From: Rouxiella aceris
GTDB taxonomy: Bacteria; Pseudomonadota; Gammaproteobacteria; Enterobacterales; Enterobacteriaceae
Assembly (NCBI RefSeq): GCF_012933545.1
Contig: NZ_JAADJU010000014.1
Span: 1 to 64,000 of the forward strand
DNA: 64,000 bases
Direction of reading: 5' to 3'
The notes under the pieces were generated by a model. It was not told the origin of the DNA. It saw nothing but the letters and a program-made list of their open reading frames with translations, and searched no databases. The number at the start of each line of letters is the position of its first letter. Position 1 is the stretch's first letter. The position numbers were made by a program, and so were the translations under genes. Of the stretch, positions 9,793-18,468 are shown one piece after another.

Positions 9793-11745
9793 TCAAAATT
9801 TCATTTGTACAGCAGCCCAGAAATTACGACCGGGGTCGCGCAACTGCGTCTGCGCCGGGAAGCCAAAATCTTTATTGCCTGCCATATTCAGGTGTTCGAC
9901 ATAGTCTTTGTTGAACAGATTATCGATGCCGCCGCTCAGGCGCAGCGCCGGTGTAATGGCATAATCGATGTTCCAGGAGAGCACGCCGAAGCCTGCGCTT
10001 GGGCCCATATCTTTGCCGGTGACATTGCCCTGTTGATTGGCTACGCGTGGCTGTGCGCTGACCAGACGCCACAGCAAACGGGTATTCCAGTCGTTGCCGG
10101 CATAACTGAGAGTCAGCCTTGAATCCAGCGGTGGCATTTGCGGCAACGGTTGACCATCGCTGCGGTTGCGTCCCCATGCCCAGGCGAGGGTAGTTTCCAG
10201 CTTCCAGCGCTCACTTAATAAGTAGGCACTCCCCAGTTCTGCTCCCATAATCTGTGCATTGACGTTGCGGGTCATTTTCGCCGGTGAAGCATAATCAAAA
10301 ACAATAAAATCCTTGATTTGACCGAGGTATCCGGCAAACCAGGCATCGAGTTTTTCCCCTTTGTATTGCGTACCGAAATCGAGCTGTGTGGTTTTTTCGC
10401 TGCGAATACGATGAATATCACCGGCGCTGGAGAACAGCTCCCAATAGTCCGGGGTGCGCTCGGTATAACCGAGGCCAACATAGGCCATCAATGGCCACTT
10501 GGCGTCGGTCACTTCATAGCGCGTGAAGGCTCCGGGCAGGATGGCCGTGCGGGAGGTGGTTGTGGTGCGAAAGTCTGTCGCCTGCACCCGATCAACACGA
10601 GCACCGCTAATGATTTTTCCCGACATACCCGCTTCGGTAGTCAGCTCGGCAAATAATCCAGCCTGGCTCAGGGTGGCGTTCTTTTGCCATTGCATCATAC
10701 CGTTTTTACGGTGAGTGCTGCTTTGCGCATCGACACCGGTAATCAGCTGATTACCCTGCCATTGCCAGGTGCTCGCCAGTCGCGTGCCATAGGTGGTGCG
10801 ATCGACCCGCGAGGCCATGCGCCGATCGTCAGCGGTCGGGCGCAGCGAGTAATTGTCCATAATATGATCGGCATGATTGTAATAATTGCGCCAGCTCACC
10901 TTGGTCAAGGTAGCGTTGATATTGCGCCTCTCCAGCAACAGACCGGCACTTTTACGCAGAAACTGCGCGCCGTCCATGGCGCGGCCGCCGTAGCGTGCTT
11001 CGCCGTCGCTGCTGCCCAGGCTCAGTTCAACCAGACTATCGTTATCCGGCGTGATACCCAGGCTGACATCTGCGTTCCATTTATCCCAACGGCTGGGAAC
11101 GCGATTGCCTCTGCCGTCACGATAGTCATTGGCGCGCGATTTCCCCGCCGCCAGCTTGAGATAACCGGACTCATTACCCAGGGTGGTATCTATATTTTGA
11201 TCCTGGCGGCCAAAACTGCCGGCGAGGGCGTTGATCTCTCCGCTAAACGTCGGTTGGCTGACAGACTCGGGTTTACTTTCAAACAACAAGGTTCCTGCCG
11301 GTGCCATAGGTCCCCAGATAACAGTCTGCGGACCTTTGATCAGGGTTAACAGATCAAAACTGGCGGGTGAAATATAGGAAGTGGGGGCATCCATCCGCCC
11401 GCCGCATCCGCCATAGATTGCACCGCCATTGGTTAAGACCGTTAATCGTGAACCAAACATGCCGCGCAGCACGGGGTCCCCATTGCTACCGCCATTGCGG
11501 ATTTGCGCAAAGCCCGGAATTGACTTCAATAGATCGGAACCATCGCTGGCCGGTACCGGCTGACGAGGTGCTTTGGTTGATGTGACGGTGGTCAGCGGTG
11601 ACGTTAATGGTGCACTGATGGTGATCACCTCAGAGGTTGCGTTGGCACTGATCGGCAAAGCGACAGCCACCATGCAGGCTATCCAGGGCGTAGAAGTCAG
11701 CAGCGGTATTGCCTGGCTATGGAGTTCCTTCGTTAAAATATTCAT
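9793..11745 (-). CDS. TonB-dependent copper receptor, OprC/NosA family
   Basis: The 650-residue outer-membrane protein has a signal peptide ending near residue 36, a plug domain with LLKSIPGFAQIRNGG, and a 22-strand-type barrel ending in VQMKF with a C-terminal aromatic residue. It is closely related to Pseudomonas OprC. The OprC copper ligands are a CxxxM and an HxM motif (Cys143, Met147, His323, Met325). Here CGGRM (Cys114, Met118) and HIM (His294, Met296) are present with the same 180-residue separation. This strongly supports copper import. The cytochrome b561 gene follows directly. The gene is absent at this position in E. coli. Confidence 0.88.
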   Translation of the reverse strand: MNILTKELHSQAIPLLTSTPWIACMVAVALPISANATSEVITISAPLTSPLTTVTSTKAPRQPVPASDGSDLLKSIPGFAQIRNGGSNGDPVLRGMFGSRLTVLTNGGAIYGGCGGRMDAPTSYISPASFDLLTLIKGPQTVIWGPMAPAGTLLFESKPESVSQPTFSGEINALAGSFGRQDQNIDTTLGNESGYLKLAAGKSRANDYRDGRGNRVPSRWDKWNADVSLGITPDNDSLVELSLGSSDGEARYGGRAMDGAQFLRKSAGLLLERRNINATLTKVSWRNYYNHADHIMDNYSLRPTADDRRMASRVDRTTYGTRLASTWQWQGNQLITGVDAQSSTHRKNGMMQWQKNATLSQAGLFAELTTEAGMSGKIISGARVDRVQATDFRTTTTSRTAILPGAFTRYEVTDAKWPLMAYVGLGYTERTPDYWELFSSAGDIHRIRSEKTTQLDFGTQYKGEKLDAWFAGYLGQIKDFIVFDYASPAKMTRNVNAQIMGAELGSAYLLSERWKLETTLAWAWGRNRSDGQPLPQMPPLDSRLTLSYAGNDWNTRLLWRLVSAQPRVANQQGNVTGKDMGPSAGFGVLSWNIDYAITPALRLSGGIDNLFNKDYVEHLNMAGNKDFGFPAQTQLRDPGRNFWAAVQMKF

Positions 11746-11821
11746 TGCTTCTGACTCATTAATTTATTTTTAATTAAATAAGTGGGGGAGTTCATTTCTT
11801 TGCTAGTGAATTGTTTAGCTG

Positions 11822-11840
11822 AATAATGAATATGATTGTT
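11822..11840 (-). promoter_or_regulatory. Possible Fur-like box upstream of the copper receptor
   Basis: AATAATGAATATGATTGTT agrees with the 19-bp Fur consensus at about 13 positions and lies roughly 80-95 bases upstream of the receptor start. The region is AT-rich, so a chance match is possible. A copper-responsive regulator would be equally expected. Confidence 0.25.
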
Positions 11841-11979
11841 TTTAATAGGCATGAGCGATCCCTGTCCATAGTTGTACATGAGGGGAGATGTGGGAATATA
11901 GGCTTAGATGCTGAAGCTTTTTCTTATCATTAATAAGAAAGTTCTTCAACCAACAGTGACGGGGTTGTTATAGCGGTAT

Positions 11980-12717
11980 TTAAAAGAACAGAAAAACCAT
12001 AATAGCGACCAGTATGGGATAAGGACCAAAAGGAAAAGCCTGACCGGGTTTAACTTTCAATATTATTAAAGCACTGAGGATGGCCAAAATAGATGAGGCA
12101 ATCATAATATGGCATAACATGCCGTAACCCATCCAGGCACCCAATCCGGCAAATAACTTCATATCGCCTCTGCCCATTCCTTCCCGCTGAAAAAACACGC
12201 GAAATAATAAAGACAATGCCCAGGGCAGAGTAAAACCCACAACCGCAGCAATACCCGCTTCTTGCCAGCCAACGCGGCCAACACCGGCCCAGGCAGTCAC
12301 TATGCCGCCAATAATCAGCGGCCAGGTCAGCCTGTCAGGCAGCAGCATGGTTGCTGCATCAATGCAGGCCAGCGGTACCAGCAGGCAAAGTGCAAACAGT
12401 ATTACGGCAGACTCGATACCCGGGCCATGATGAGCGATCACCCAGCCAAACATGATAGCCATTAAGCCTTCAATCAGCGGATAGCGAGGGGAAATAGCTG
12501 CTCGGCAATCGGCGCATTTTCCTGCCAATAATAGCCAGCCAATTAACGGAATATTATGGCGCCAGCGTACCGGATGGTGACAGAAAGGGCAGTGTGAGAC
12601 CGGGAAACTCAATGATATTTTTTCTCCTGCCATTATTCTCGGCAGCCGATAGATAATCACATTGATAAAACTGCCGATGATAGCACCGACTATTATTGAA
12701 AGTATTAAAACGAACAT
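11980..12717 (-). CDS. gspO: Type II/IV prepilin peptidase (GspO/PilD family)
   Basis: This is a polytopic inner-membrane aspartic peptidase that cleaves the leader of pseudopilins at the Gly-Phe bond and N-methylates the new end. The 245-residue protein has eight hydrophobic segments, an N-terminal cytoplasmic loop with two zinc-binding pairs (CPFCHHP and CADCRA), and the two catalytic aspartates in CIDAATMLLPD and GMGRGDMKL. It is transcribed away from the pseudopilin-containing gsp operon and shares the 318-base intergenic region 12718-13035 with gspG. It is the only peptidase gene seen here and should process the four pseudopilin-like proteins. Confidence 0.92.
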   Translation of the reverse strand: MFVLILSIIVGAIIGSFINVIIYRLPRIMAGEKISLSFPVSHCPFCHHPVRWRHNIPLIGWLLLAGKCADCRAAISPRYPLIEGLMAIMFGWVIAHHGPGIESAVILFALCLLVPLACIDAATMLLPDRLTWPLIIGGIVTAWAGVGRVGWQEAGIAAVVGFTLPWALSLLFRVFFQREGMGRGDMKLFAGLGAWMGYGMLCHIMIASSILAILSALIILKVKPGQAFPFGPYPILVAIMVFLFF

Positions 12718-12890
12718 TGCCTTTATTCACTTTTAATTAATGTATATTTTAATTTTTTAAATGTATTGTTTAAGTGGTGAGGTATTATCATTTATTTGTT
12801 ACTATTTGCCATGATTTTTTTTATGAATTTTTGCGCCATTGCGGTTGCGAGGGGAACTTTCGCCCTAAAGGGTTAATTTTTTTTAACGTA

Positions 12891-12929
12891 ACAGAGAATA
12901 ATCTCTAAGTTTATTAGTTAGTTCTCTGT
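12891..12929. other. Inverted repeat in the gspO-gspG divergent intergenic region
   Basis: ACAGAGAA and TTCTCTGT form an 8-bp perfect inverted repeat separated by 23 bases, about 107 bases before the gspG start. A second small element, CCCTAAAGGG followed by TTAATTTTTTTT (12863-12884), looks like a weak terminator. The intergenic region is otherwise AT-rich without a gene. The repeat is a candidate operator for the secretion locus. Confidence 0.3.
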
Positions 12930-13035
12930 TGTTATGAGAGGCCTCTTCTATTATCTGTGCGTACTTAGCTCAAAAATGGCGCTAACCCGCTCTATTCTCA
13001 TTTTTATATCATTAGTCATACCGCCTGAGGATTGT

Positions 13036-13455
13036 ATGAAGTTAACAAAAATAAAACGTGATACCCAGCAGGGGTTCACATTACTCGAACTGTTGGTCGT
13101 TTTAATGATCATTGCATTACTTGCCGGTTTTGTCGGACCAAAACTTTTTTCACAAGTGGATCAGGCAAAAGAAAAAACAGCCCGCAGTCAGATGAAATCT
13201 CTTTCCGAGTCTCTGGGTCAATACCGTCTTGACGTTGGTCAGTATCCCACTGCCAGCCAGGGGCTCAAGGCGCTGACGCATCAACCCAGCGGTGTAAACA
13301 ACTGGCGTGGGCCATACCTAAGTCAGGAGGTTCCTAATGATCCCTGGGGAAACCCTTATCAGTGGAATAATCCCGCCAAAGATAAAAATGAAATTTATGA
13401 AGTGGATATTACGTCGGCCGGTATAAACGGAAAATCAATTACTTACGGTTTTTAG
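13036..13455 (+). CDS. gspG: Major pseudopilin GspG
   Basis: This is the main subunit of the periplasmic pseudopilus. The 139-residue preprotein has a short basic leader ending QQG and the mature start FTLLELLVVLMIIALLAGFVGPKL, with the conserved glutamate at +5. The C-terminal part keeps the GspG hallmarks QYPTASQGLKAL, GPYL, VPNDPWGNPYQW and EIYEVDITSAG(I)NG, which build the calcium-binding loop. The start at 13036 is supported by a TGAGG ribosome-binding site; a longer frame from 12934 has no support. It is the first gene of an 11-gene operon. Confidence 0.93.
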   Translation: MKLTKIKRDTQQGFTLLELLVVLMIIALLAGFVGPKLFSQVDQAKEKTARSQMKSLSESLGQYRLDVGQYPTASQGLKALTHQPSGVNNWRGPYLSQEVPNDPWGNPYQWNNPAKDKNEIYEVDITSAGINGKSITYGF

Positions 13456-13457
13456 TC

Positions 13458-13913
13458 TTGTTAAGAATTATTTTTTTTGCTGCATCCATTATTTTTTGCT
13501 CTCCGGCAAATGCCTATTGTTGGCAGGAAGCCGGGGTGCGCTATGGTATTGAGCCCGATCTGCTCCAGGCTATTGGGATTGTTGAATCTAATTTAAATTC
13601 ACAGGCCCATAACCGGAATAAAGATGGAAGTTACGATATTGGTTTAATGCAAATTAATAGCCGTAATATGCCTGCGTTAAAAAAATTTAATATTACCGAG
13701 CGGCAATTACTTGATAACCCTTGTTTGAGTGTGATGAGCGGGGCCTGGATTTTGGCCGGAATGATCCGCCAAAAGGGATATAACTGGGAGGCGGTTGGCG
13801 CCTATAACGCCGGATTTTCTCCCGCCCGCGCTCATTTACGCAAACGCTATGTCAACCGCGTCTGGATCCATTATCAGCGTTTGCATACCGCGCGCGCCGC
13901 CAAACCTCAGTGA
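13458..13913 (+). CDS. Lytic transglycosylase, SLT domain (IpgF/IagB-like)
   Basis: The 151-residue protein has a signal peptide ending SPANA and a lysozyme-like SLT domain. Catalytic glutamate lies in GIVESNLNSQA, motif II is GLMQIN and motif III is VGAYNAGF. Small enzymes of this type cut peptidoglycan to let secretion apparatus pass the cell wall; they accompany type III, type IV secretion and some type IV pilus loci. The only start in this frame near the gspG stop is a TTG 3 bases after it, so translation is probably coupled. A dedicated transglycosylase is not usual for a standard gsp operon. Confidence 0.85.
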   Translation: MLRIIFFAASIIFCSPANAYCWQEAGVRYGIEPDLLQAIGIVESNLNSQAHNRNKDGSYDIGLMQINSRNMPALKKFNITERQLLDNPCLSVMSGAWILAGMIRQKGYNWEAVGAYNAGFSPARAHLRKRYVNRVWIHYQRLHTARAAKPQ

Positions 13914-13920
13914 GTATGTA

Positions 13921-15096
13921 ATGAAAACCTTTGATGTCACGTTATTGCTCGATGGTAAAAGCGCAGTACAACGCGTAAGAGCAAATTCAGCCGACGAGGC
14001 GAAAGCAATGGTCGCCGCCGAAGGGGCATTAGTCATCAAGATCAAGGCCTGCCAGCAATGGGGCGGGCGGGCAAAACCCTTTCCCTTGACCCTGTTTATC
14101 CAGGAGCTGGTGGCGTTGCTGGAAGCGGGGCTGGTCGTTGTCGAGGCCATTGAAGCGCTGTATGAAAGTTGTCGCGATGAAATGCAACGTCAGGTGCTGC
14201 AGATGCTGCTACAGAAGCTTTACCAGGGATGCCAGCTCTCCCAGGCGTTGGCCGCTCAGCCGCTGTTATTCCCCGCGTTGTTGGTAAGTACCGTCGCGTC
14301 TTCCGAGCAGACCGGGCAGTTGGCCACCGCACTGACGCGTTTTCAGTTCTATGAAAAAAGAATAGAGATTTTGCGCAAACGCATCCGTTCCACCCTGCTT
14401 TACCCCTGCGTAGTACTGAGCGTCGGTGGACTGATTATGTTTTTTTTACTCGGTTTTATTATTCCCCGTTTTTCAGTGGTGTTTGCCGGAATGAAAGACC
14501 CCTCGGCCAGTGCGCAATTTATTGTCTGGTGGGGGAAATTAGTTGAACAACAAGGGCTTATATTACTGGTTATCACCCTGTTTGCCAGCACCGGTCTGGT
14601 CTTTTTACTGCGCAGCCAACTGATTAAAAAGGCGTTAATGGGTGTGTTGATGCGTATCCCGCAGTTGAAGATGCAGTTTGAACTCACGGTGCTGGTGAGA
14701 TTTTATCGCACCCTCGGATTGCTGTTGCAGGGAGGAATGCCCGCCGTCGACGCCATCTCCATGACCGGTTCGCTGCTGCCTGCTGACTACCGCCCAAGGC
14801 TTGCCGGGGTACTCAATGAGGTGCGTGCCGGCAAGGCAATTTCGCAAACTCTCGACTGTTATCAACTGACGACGCCAGTTGCCGCACGATTACTGGCGGT
14901 AGGTGAACGTGGTGGCGAACTGCCCGCCATGTGTGAACGCATTGCCGCTTTTTATGATGAAAGCCTGGAACGGGCCATCGAAACCTTTAGCAAGGTGTTT
15001 GAGCCGCTATTGATGTTGATCGTGGGCGGCATGGTGGGATTGGTGGTGTTTCTGCTGTATATGCCGATTTTTGAAATGGCAGGGAGTCTTTCCTGA
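13921..15096 (+). CDS. gspF: Type II secretion inner-membrane platform protein GspF
   Basis: GspF is the polytopic core of the inner-membrane platform, thought to be turned by the GspE ATPase to add pseudopilins. The 391-residue protein has two repeated GspF domains and three membrane segments, near residues 155-180 (VLSVGGLIMFFLLGF), 208-228 and 362-385 (VGGMVGLVVFLLYMPIFEM). The start at 13921 follows the transglycosylase stop by 7 bases. The gene ends in TGATG, overlapping the gspE start by one base. Confidence 0.92.
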   Translation: MKTFDVTLLLDGKSAVQRVRANSADEAKAMVAAEGALVIKIKACQQWGGRAKPFPLTLFIQELVALLEAGLVVVEAIEALYESCRDEMQRQVLQMLLQKLYQGCQLSQALAAQPLLFPALLVSTVASSEQTGQLATALTRFQFYEKRIEILRKRIRSTLLYPCVVLSVGGLIMFFLLGFIIPRFSVVFAGMKDPSASAQFIVWWGKLVEQQGLILLVITLFASTGLVFLLRSQLIKKALMGVLMRIPQLKMQFELTVLVRFYRTLGLLLQGGMPAVDAISMTGSLLPADYRPRLAGVLNEVRAGKAISQTLDCYQLTTPVAARLLAVGERGGELPAMCERIAAFYDESLERAIETFSKVFEPLLMLIVGGMVGLVVFLLYMPIFEMAGSLS

Positions 15097-16730
15097 TGAC
15101 ATCTACGAATAAAGATCACCAGGATTTCTATTCCTGGTTCTCACTGGAGGTAGCTGAACGCCGTGAACGCCTGGAAAGGCTGCTGGCCGAACAGCCCGCA
15201 CAGCTTGAGAAACTGGCCGCTGCCTTCGGTCTGTACCCGCTGGATAACGAGCAATTAGCGCTGGCTGAGCTGGATTTTTCCCGCTTGCCGTTGGCTGAAG
15301 CCATTTCCCACGGTGTATTGCCGCTCAGGCTGAAGGATCATCATTATCTGCTGTTAAGCGATCCCTTTTCTCTGCCTGTCAGGCAGTGGGCACAGCGTTA
15401 TACCGATCGGCTGGCACTGTGTCAGCCCTCATGGGTCGACAAGCAGCTTGAATCTCTTTCTCGTCAGCAGCGCACCACCGACCATCTTGGGCAGCAAGAG
15501 TCAGAAGGACAAGCGGAAGAAGCGTTGACCGAGATCTCGCTGGTCTCCATCTCCCGGGAGCAGAGTCCGGTGATCAAACTGGTTAACGCCACGCTGTTTG
15601 ATGCCCTGCAAAGTCGCGCCAGCGATATCCACCTGGAAAGCGTGAGCGACGGGCTGGTGGTGAAATACCGTATCGATGGGGTACTGCATTTTATCACCCG
15701 CAGCATTGGCAGCCAGCAGGCGGAACAAGTGATTTCGCGCCTGAAGGTGCTGGGATGCATGGATATCTCTGAGCGACGTATCCCGCAGGATGGCCGTTTC
15801 AAAGCGCTTATCCAGCAGCGTGCGGTGGATTTCCGCGTATCCATAATGCCAAGCATTCATGGTGAAGATGCCGTACTGCGCGTGCTTGATAAGTCGCATG
15901 AACAGAATCTGCGTCTCGAGACCCTGGGTTTTGATCAACAGACCTTGTCCTCCATCCGTCAGTTAACCCATATGCCGTACGGCATGGTGTTGGTTACCGG
16001 CCCGACCGGTAGCGGAAAATCCACCACCCTCTATTCGGCGCTCAGTGAATTGAACAGCGGAGAAAGCAAGATTATTACCATCGAAGATCCGGTGGAGTAT
16101 CAACTCGACGGCGTGTTGCAGATCCCGGTTAACGATAAGAAAGGCCTCACTTTTGCCCGTGGCCTGCGCGCCATTTTGCGTCATGACCCGGACATCATAT
16201 TGGTGGGGGAGATCCGCGATGGGGAAACCGCCGGTATTGCCGTACAGGCGGCGTTAACCGGTCATGTGGTGTTGTCGTCAGTGCATGCCAACAGCGTCTT
16301 TAGTGTACTTGAGCGCTTTCTGTATATGCAGGTAGAACCTGCCAGTCTGATCACCGCGCTTAATGGTGTGGTCGCGCAACGCCTGGTGCGTCAGATTTGC
16401 CCGCACTGCCGGGAAACCTGTCAGCCCGATGAACAGGAGATCCAGGACTGGAGCCTGACAGCGCAACAGCTGGCGCAGGGCGTGTGGGCCAAAGGCCGCG
16501 GTTGTGACAAGTGTCGACAAAGCGGCTACCACGGTCGTCTGGCGCTGGCTGAAGTGCTGTTTTTTAGTGACGCCATGAAAGAGGCGATGCTGGCTCGTTC
16601 GTCGATTAGACAGTTGCGTGACACCGCATTAAGAGACGGCTTTATTCCTTTGCGCGATATCGCGATTGAGGCAGCGCTCAAAGGCTCTACCACCTTACAG
16701 GAAGTAAAACGTGTTATTTCAATACACTAA
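15096..16730 (+). CDS. gspE: Type II secretion ATPase GspE
   Basis: This is the hexameric cytoplasmic ATPase that powers pseudopilus assembly. The 544-residue protein has an N-terminal MshE/GspE-type domain, Walker A GPTGSGKSTTLY (about residues 303-314), Asp box TIEDPVEYQ, Walker B DPDIILVGEIRDGETA and the His box TGHVVLSSVHANS. The C-terminal zinc-binding part has the two cysteine pairs CPHC and CDKC typical of GspE. The order gspG-LT-F-E differs from the standard gspC-O order, where E precedes F and G. Confidence 0.93.
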   Translation: MTSTNKDHQDFYSWFSLEVAERRERLERLLAEQPAQLEKLAAAFGLYPLDNEQLALAELDFSRLPLAEAISHGVLPLRLKDHHYLLLSDPFSLPVRQWAQRYTDRLALCQPSWVDKQLESLSRQQRTTDHLGQQESEGQAEEALTEISLVSISREQSPVIKLVNATLFDALQSRASDIHLESVSDGLVVKYRIDGVLHFITRSIGSQQAEQVISRLKVLGCMDISERRIPQDGRFKALIQQRAVDFRVSIMPSIHGEDAVLRVLDKSHEQNLRLETLGFDQQTLSSIRQLTHMPYGMVLVTGPTGSGKSTTLYSALSELNSGESKIITIEDPVEYQLDGVLQIPVNDKKGLTFARGLRAILRHDPDIILVGEIRDGETAGIAVQAALTGHVVLSSVHANSVFSVLERFLYMQVEPASLITALNGVVAQRLVRQICPHCRETCQPDEQEIQDWSLTAQQLAQGVWAKGRGCDKCRQSGYHGRLALAEVLFFSDAMKEAMLARSSIRQLRDTALRDGFIPLRDIAIEAALKGSTTLQEVKRVISIH

Positions 16731-16731
16731 G

Positions 16732-17430
16732 ATGTGGCAAGTTTTTATGCGACCGCAACAGCTACAGCTTTATCTTGGCACGACTATGGTCCATCAAACG
16801 GCGTGGGAAAACCTCGGCGATCTGGCGGCGGCGCTTGAAACCTTGTTCGGTAAACTTCCCCGGCGCGGGCCATTTGTCGACTGCGTGGAATTTATTCTCG
16901 ATCATGCTTATCTCGACTATCTGATTGTGCCCTGGCAACAGGGGGTGACTACGCCCGCCGATCGCGATCAATTTGCCCTGGCTCTCCATCAGCAGCAGCA
17001 AGGCAGGCTGACTGGCGATCTGCGGGTGGCATTTTTTGATAGCGAATATCAAAAACCCGGCTTTGCCGCCTTGCTGGAGAAATCGCTGTTTGAGCTGATG
17101 CGCGCAGCCGCACGTCGGCGGCGATTACGTTTTTGCGGCTGTCGTACCCTGTTTGCCGTCCTCTGTCAGACGCTGACTCGCAAACTGCCCGCCAATGCGT
17201 TGTACGCCTGCATTGATGCCCGGCAAAGCAGCTTTGCCCTGCGCTATCAACACCGCTGGCATAGCGTTTTTACCCTGCATCTCCCGGCGGCCGATACGGC
17301 AAAACATCTTGAGACGGCGAATGGCCTGGCGGGACTGCCGCCGGTTGATCGCTACGTGATCTATTCAGACCAGGGGTTGCAAAGCGCCCGGCAGTTGCCT
17401 ATTCCGGCTGTGGCGGTAGAAAACCCATGA
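16732..17430 (+). CDS. Putative cytoplasmic platform component (PilM/GspL-N position)
   Basis: The protein of about 232 residues is not recognised with certainty. No signal peptide or membrane helix is visible, and it begins with a strand-like QLQLYLGTTMVHQ. By position it precedes two single-pass proteins of PilN and PilO type, so it probably plays the part of PilM or the cytoplasmic half of GspL, binding GspE. Two other starts are possible: GTG 16711, which has AGGAAG before it but overlaps gspE, and ATG 16747. It overlaps the next gene by 4 bases (ATGA). Confidence 0.6.
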   Translation: MWQVFMRPQQLQLYLGTTMVHQTAWENLGDLAAALETLFGKLPRRGPFVDCVEFILDHAYLDYLIVPWQQGVTTPADRDQFALALHQQQQGRLTGDLRVAFFDSEYQKPGFAALLEKSLFELMRAAARRRRLRFCGCRTLFAVLCQTLTRKLPANALYACIDARQSSFALRYQHRWHSVFTLHLPAADTAKHLETANGLAGLPPVDRYVIYSDQGLQSARQLPIPAVAVENP

Positions 17431-17927
17431 AGCCGCAAACATTTACCGCACTCCCGCCGTTGGCAGTCAAAACCTGCTTTGTTCTCCTGCTGCTGGCTAT
17501 ACCGCTATTGATGGCGCTACAGCAAACCCTCAGCGAGCAACAGCGTCTGCAGCAAAAGATTAATGTCGATATGCGCCAGCTTCAGGCGCATCGCCAGGCG
17601 GCAGAAAAGATCCGTACCAGCCAAAAAGCCTTTGCGCGTAATCAGTCAGGCAGCGTCAAAACGACTCCCGATCTGCTGGCGTTTCAGCTTCTCGGCAAAG
17701 CACGGCGCGACGATGTCGCCCTGATTTCGCTGGAAGTAGATAACTCACAGCATCGTGTGCGTATAGAGGTGGTGACGGACAGCGTAAATACGCTGCTGGA
17801 TTTTACGGCTCGTCTGCAGCAACTGGCTGGCAAGGTCGAACTGGAGAGTCACAGCAACGACAAGCTATTCGACGCGCCATGGAAAGTCAGAGGTACGCTC
17901 AGTATGGAGTTCAATTATGAAGGTTAA
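17427..17927 (+). CDS. Single-pass membrane protein, PilN-like platform component
   Basis: The 166-residue protein has one N-terminal membrane helix (about residues 14-31, KTCFVLLLLAIPLLMAL), a coiled-coil rich in Gln (residues 32-70), and a small periplasmic alpha/beta domain. This is the architecture of PilN and of the periplasmic part of GspL. Sequence alone does not decide the family. It overlaps the next gene by 11 bases, indicating translational coupling. Confidence 0.6.
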   Translation: MKPQTFTALPPLAVKTCFVLLLLAIPLLMALQQTLSEQQRLQQKINVDMRQLQAHRQAAEKIRTSQKAFARNQSGSVKTTPDLLAFQLLGKARRDDVALISLEVDNSQHRVRIEVVTDSVNTLLDFTARLQQLAGKVELESHSNDKLFDAPWKVRGTLSMEFNYEG

Positions 17928-18468
17928 TTTCACCACTTCATTAGATCTACGGGCGGGCTGGTTGCGGCTGCAATGGCAGGCACATTGTCTTTATCGACGT
18001 ATGGGCCCGCTGCCGTTGTTACTGCTCGGCATATGGCTGAGTGGGGTGTTGTATTGGGCTCTGACGCTGCGTCCTGAGCTGTTGATGCAAAAGCACTCTT
18101 TAGACGAGATCCGACATGAGTTAAGCGTGCCTTTGCCGATGCTTTCTGCTGAACAGTCCACCATGCAAGACAATCTGAGTATCACCGAGTATCAGCAGGT
18201 GAAGGCGCTGTTTGCCATTTTTAATAAATATCATTTGCAGGTGCAGGAAAGCCGCTACCAGTTTATTGCCGCCGATGCCGATCATCCGGCACAACTGGCA
18301 CTGGATATTCCCTTGCAGGGCGATTATCAGCAGTTTTACCTCGCACTGAGGGAACTCACCGCCAGCATGCCGGTGAAAGTCAATGCAGCAACCCTGCGCC
18401 GCAAGCACCCCGATCTGACGGGGTTGCAAATTATGCTGCGTGTCACGCTGCGTGGAGGGGAGGCATGA
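17917..18468 (+). CDS. Single-pass membrane protein, PilO/GspM-like platform component
   Basis: The 183-residue protein has a cytoplasmic stretch of about 32 residues, one membrane helix (PLPLLLLGIWLSGVLYWAL, about 32-50) and a periplasmic domain with the pattern QLALDIPLQGDYQQFYLALREL, which is typical of PilO-type ferredoxin-like folds. It overlaps the next gene by 4 bases. PilN-like and PilO-like partners usually form heterodimers in the inner-membrane platform. Confidence 0.6.
   Translation: MKVNFTTSLDLRAGWLRLQWQAHCLYRRMGPLPLLLLGIWLSGVLYWALTLRPELLMQKHSLDEIRHELSVPLPMLSAEQSTMQDNLSITEYQQVKALFAIFNKYHLQVQESRYQFIAADADHPAQLALDIPLQGDYQQFYLALRELTASMPVKVNAATLRRKHPDLTGLQIMLRVTLRGGEA

Noticed and set aside
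10684-11349. 221-codon frame antisense to the copper receptor gene
   Set aside because: It is a shadow of the well-supported receptor gene, with no ribosome-binding site or family features.
11921-11940. Hairpin TTCTTAT/ATAAGAA after gspO, similar to the one at 22257, sharing ATTAATAAGAAA at both ends of the secretion locus
   Set aside because: The shared 12 bases are AT-only except one G and likely arose by chance; no element boundary is visible, so it is not called an integration site.
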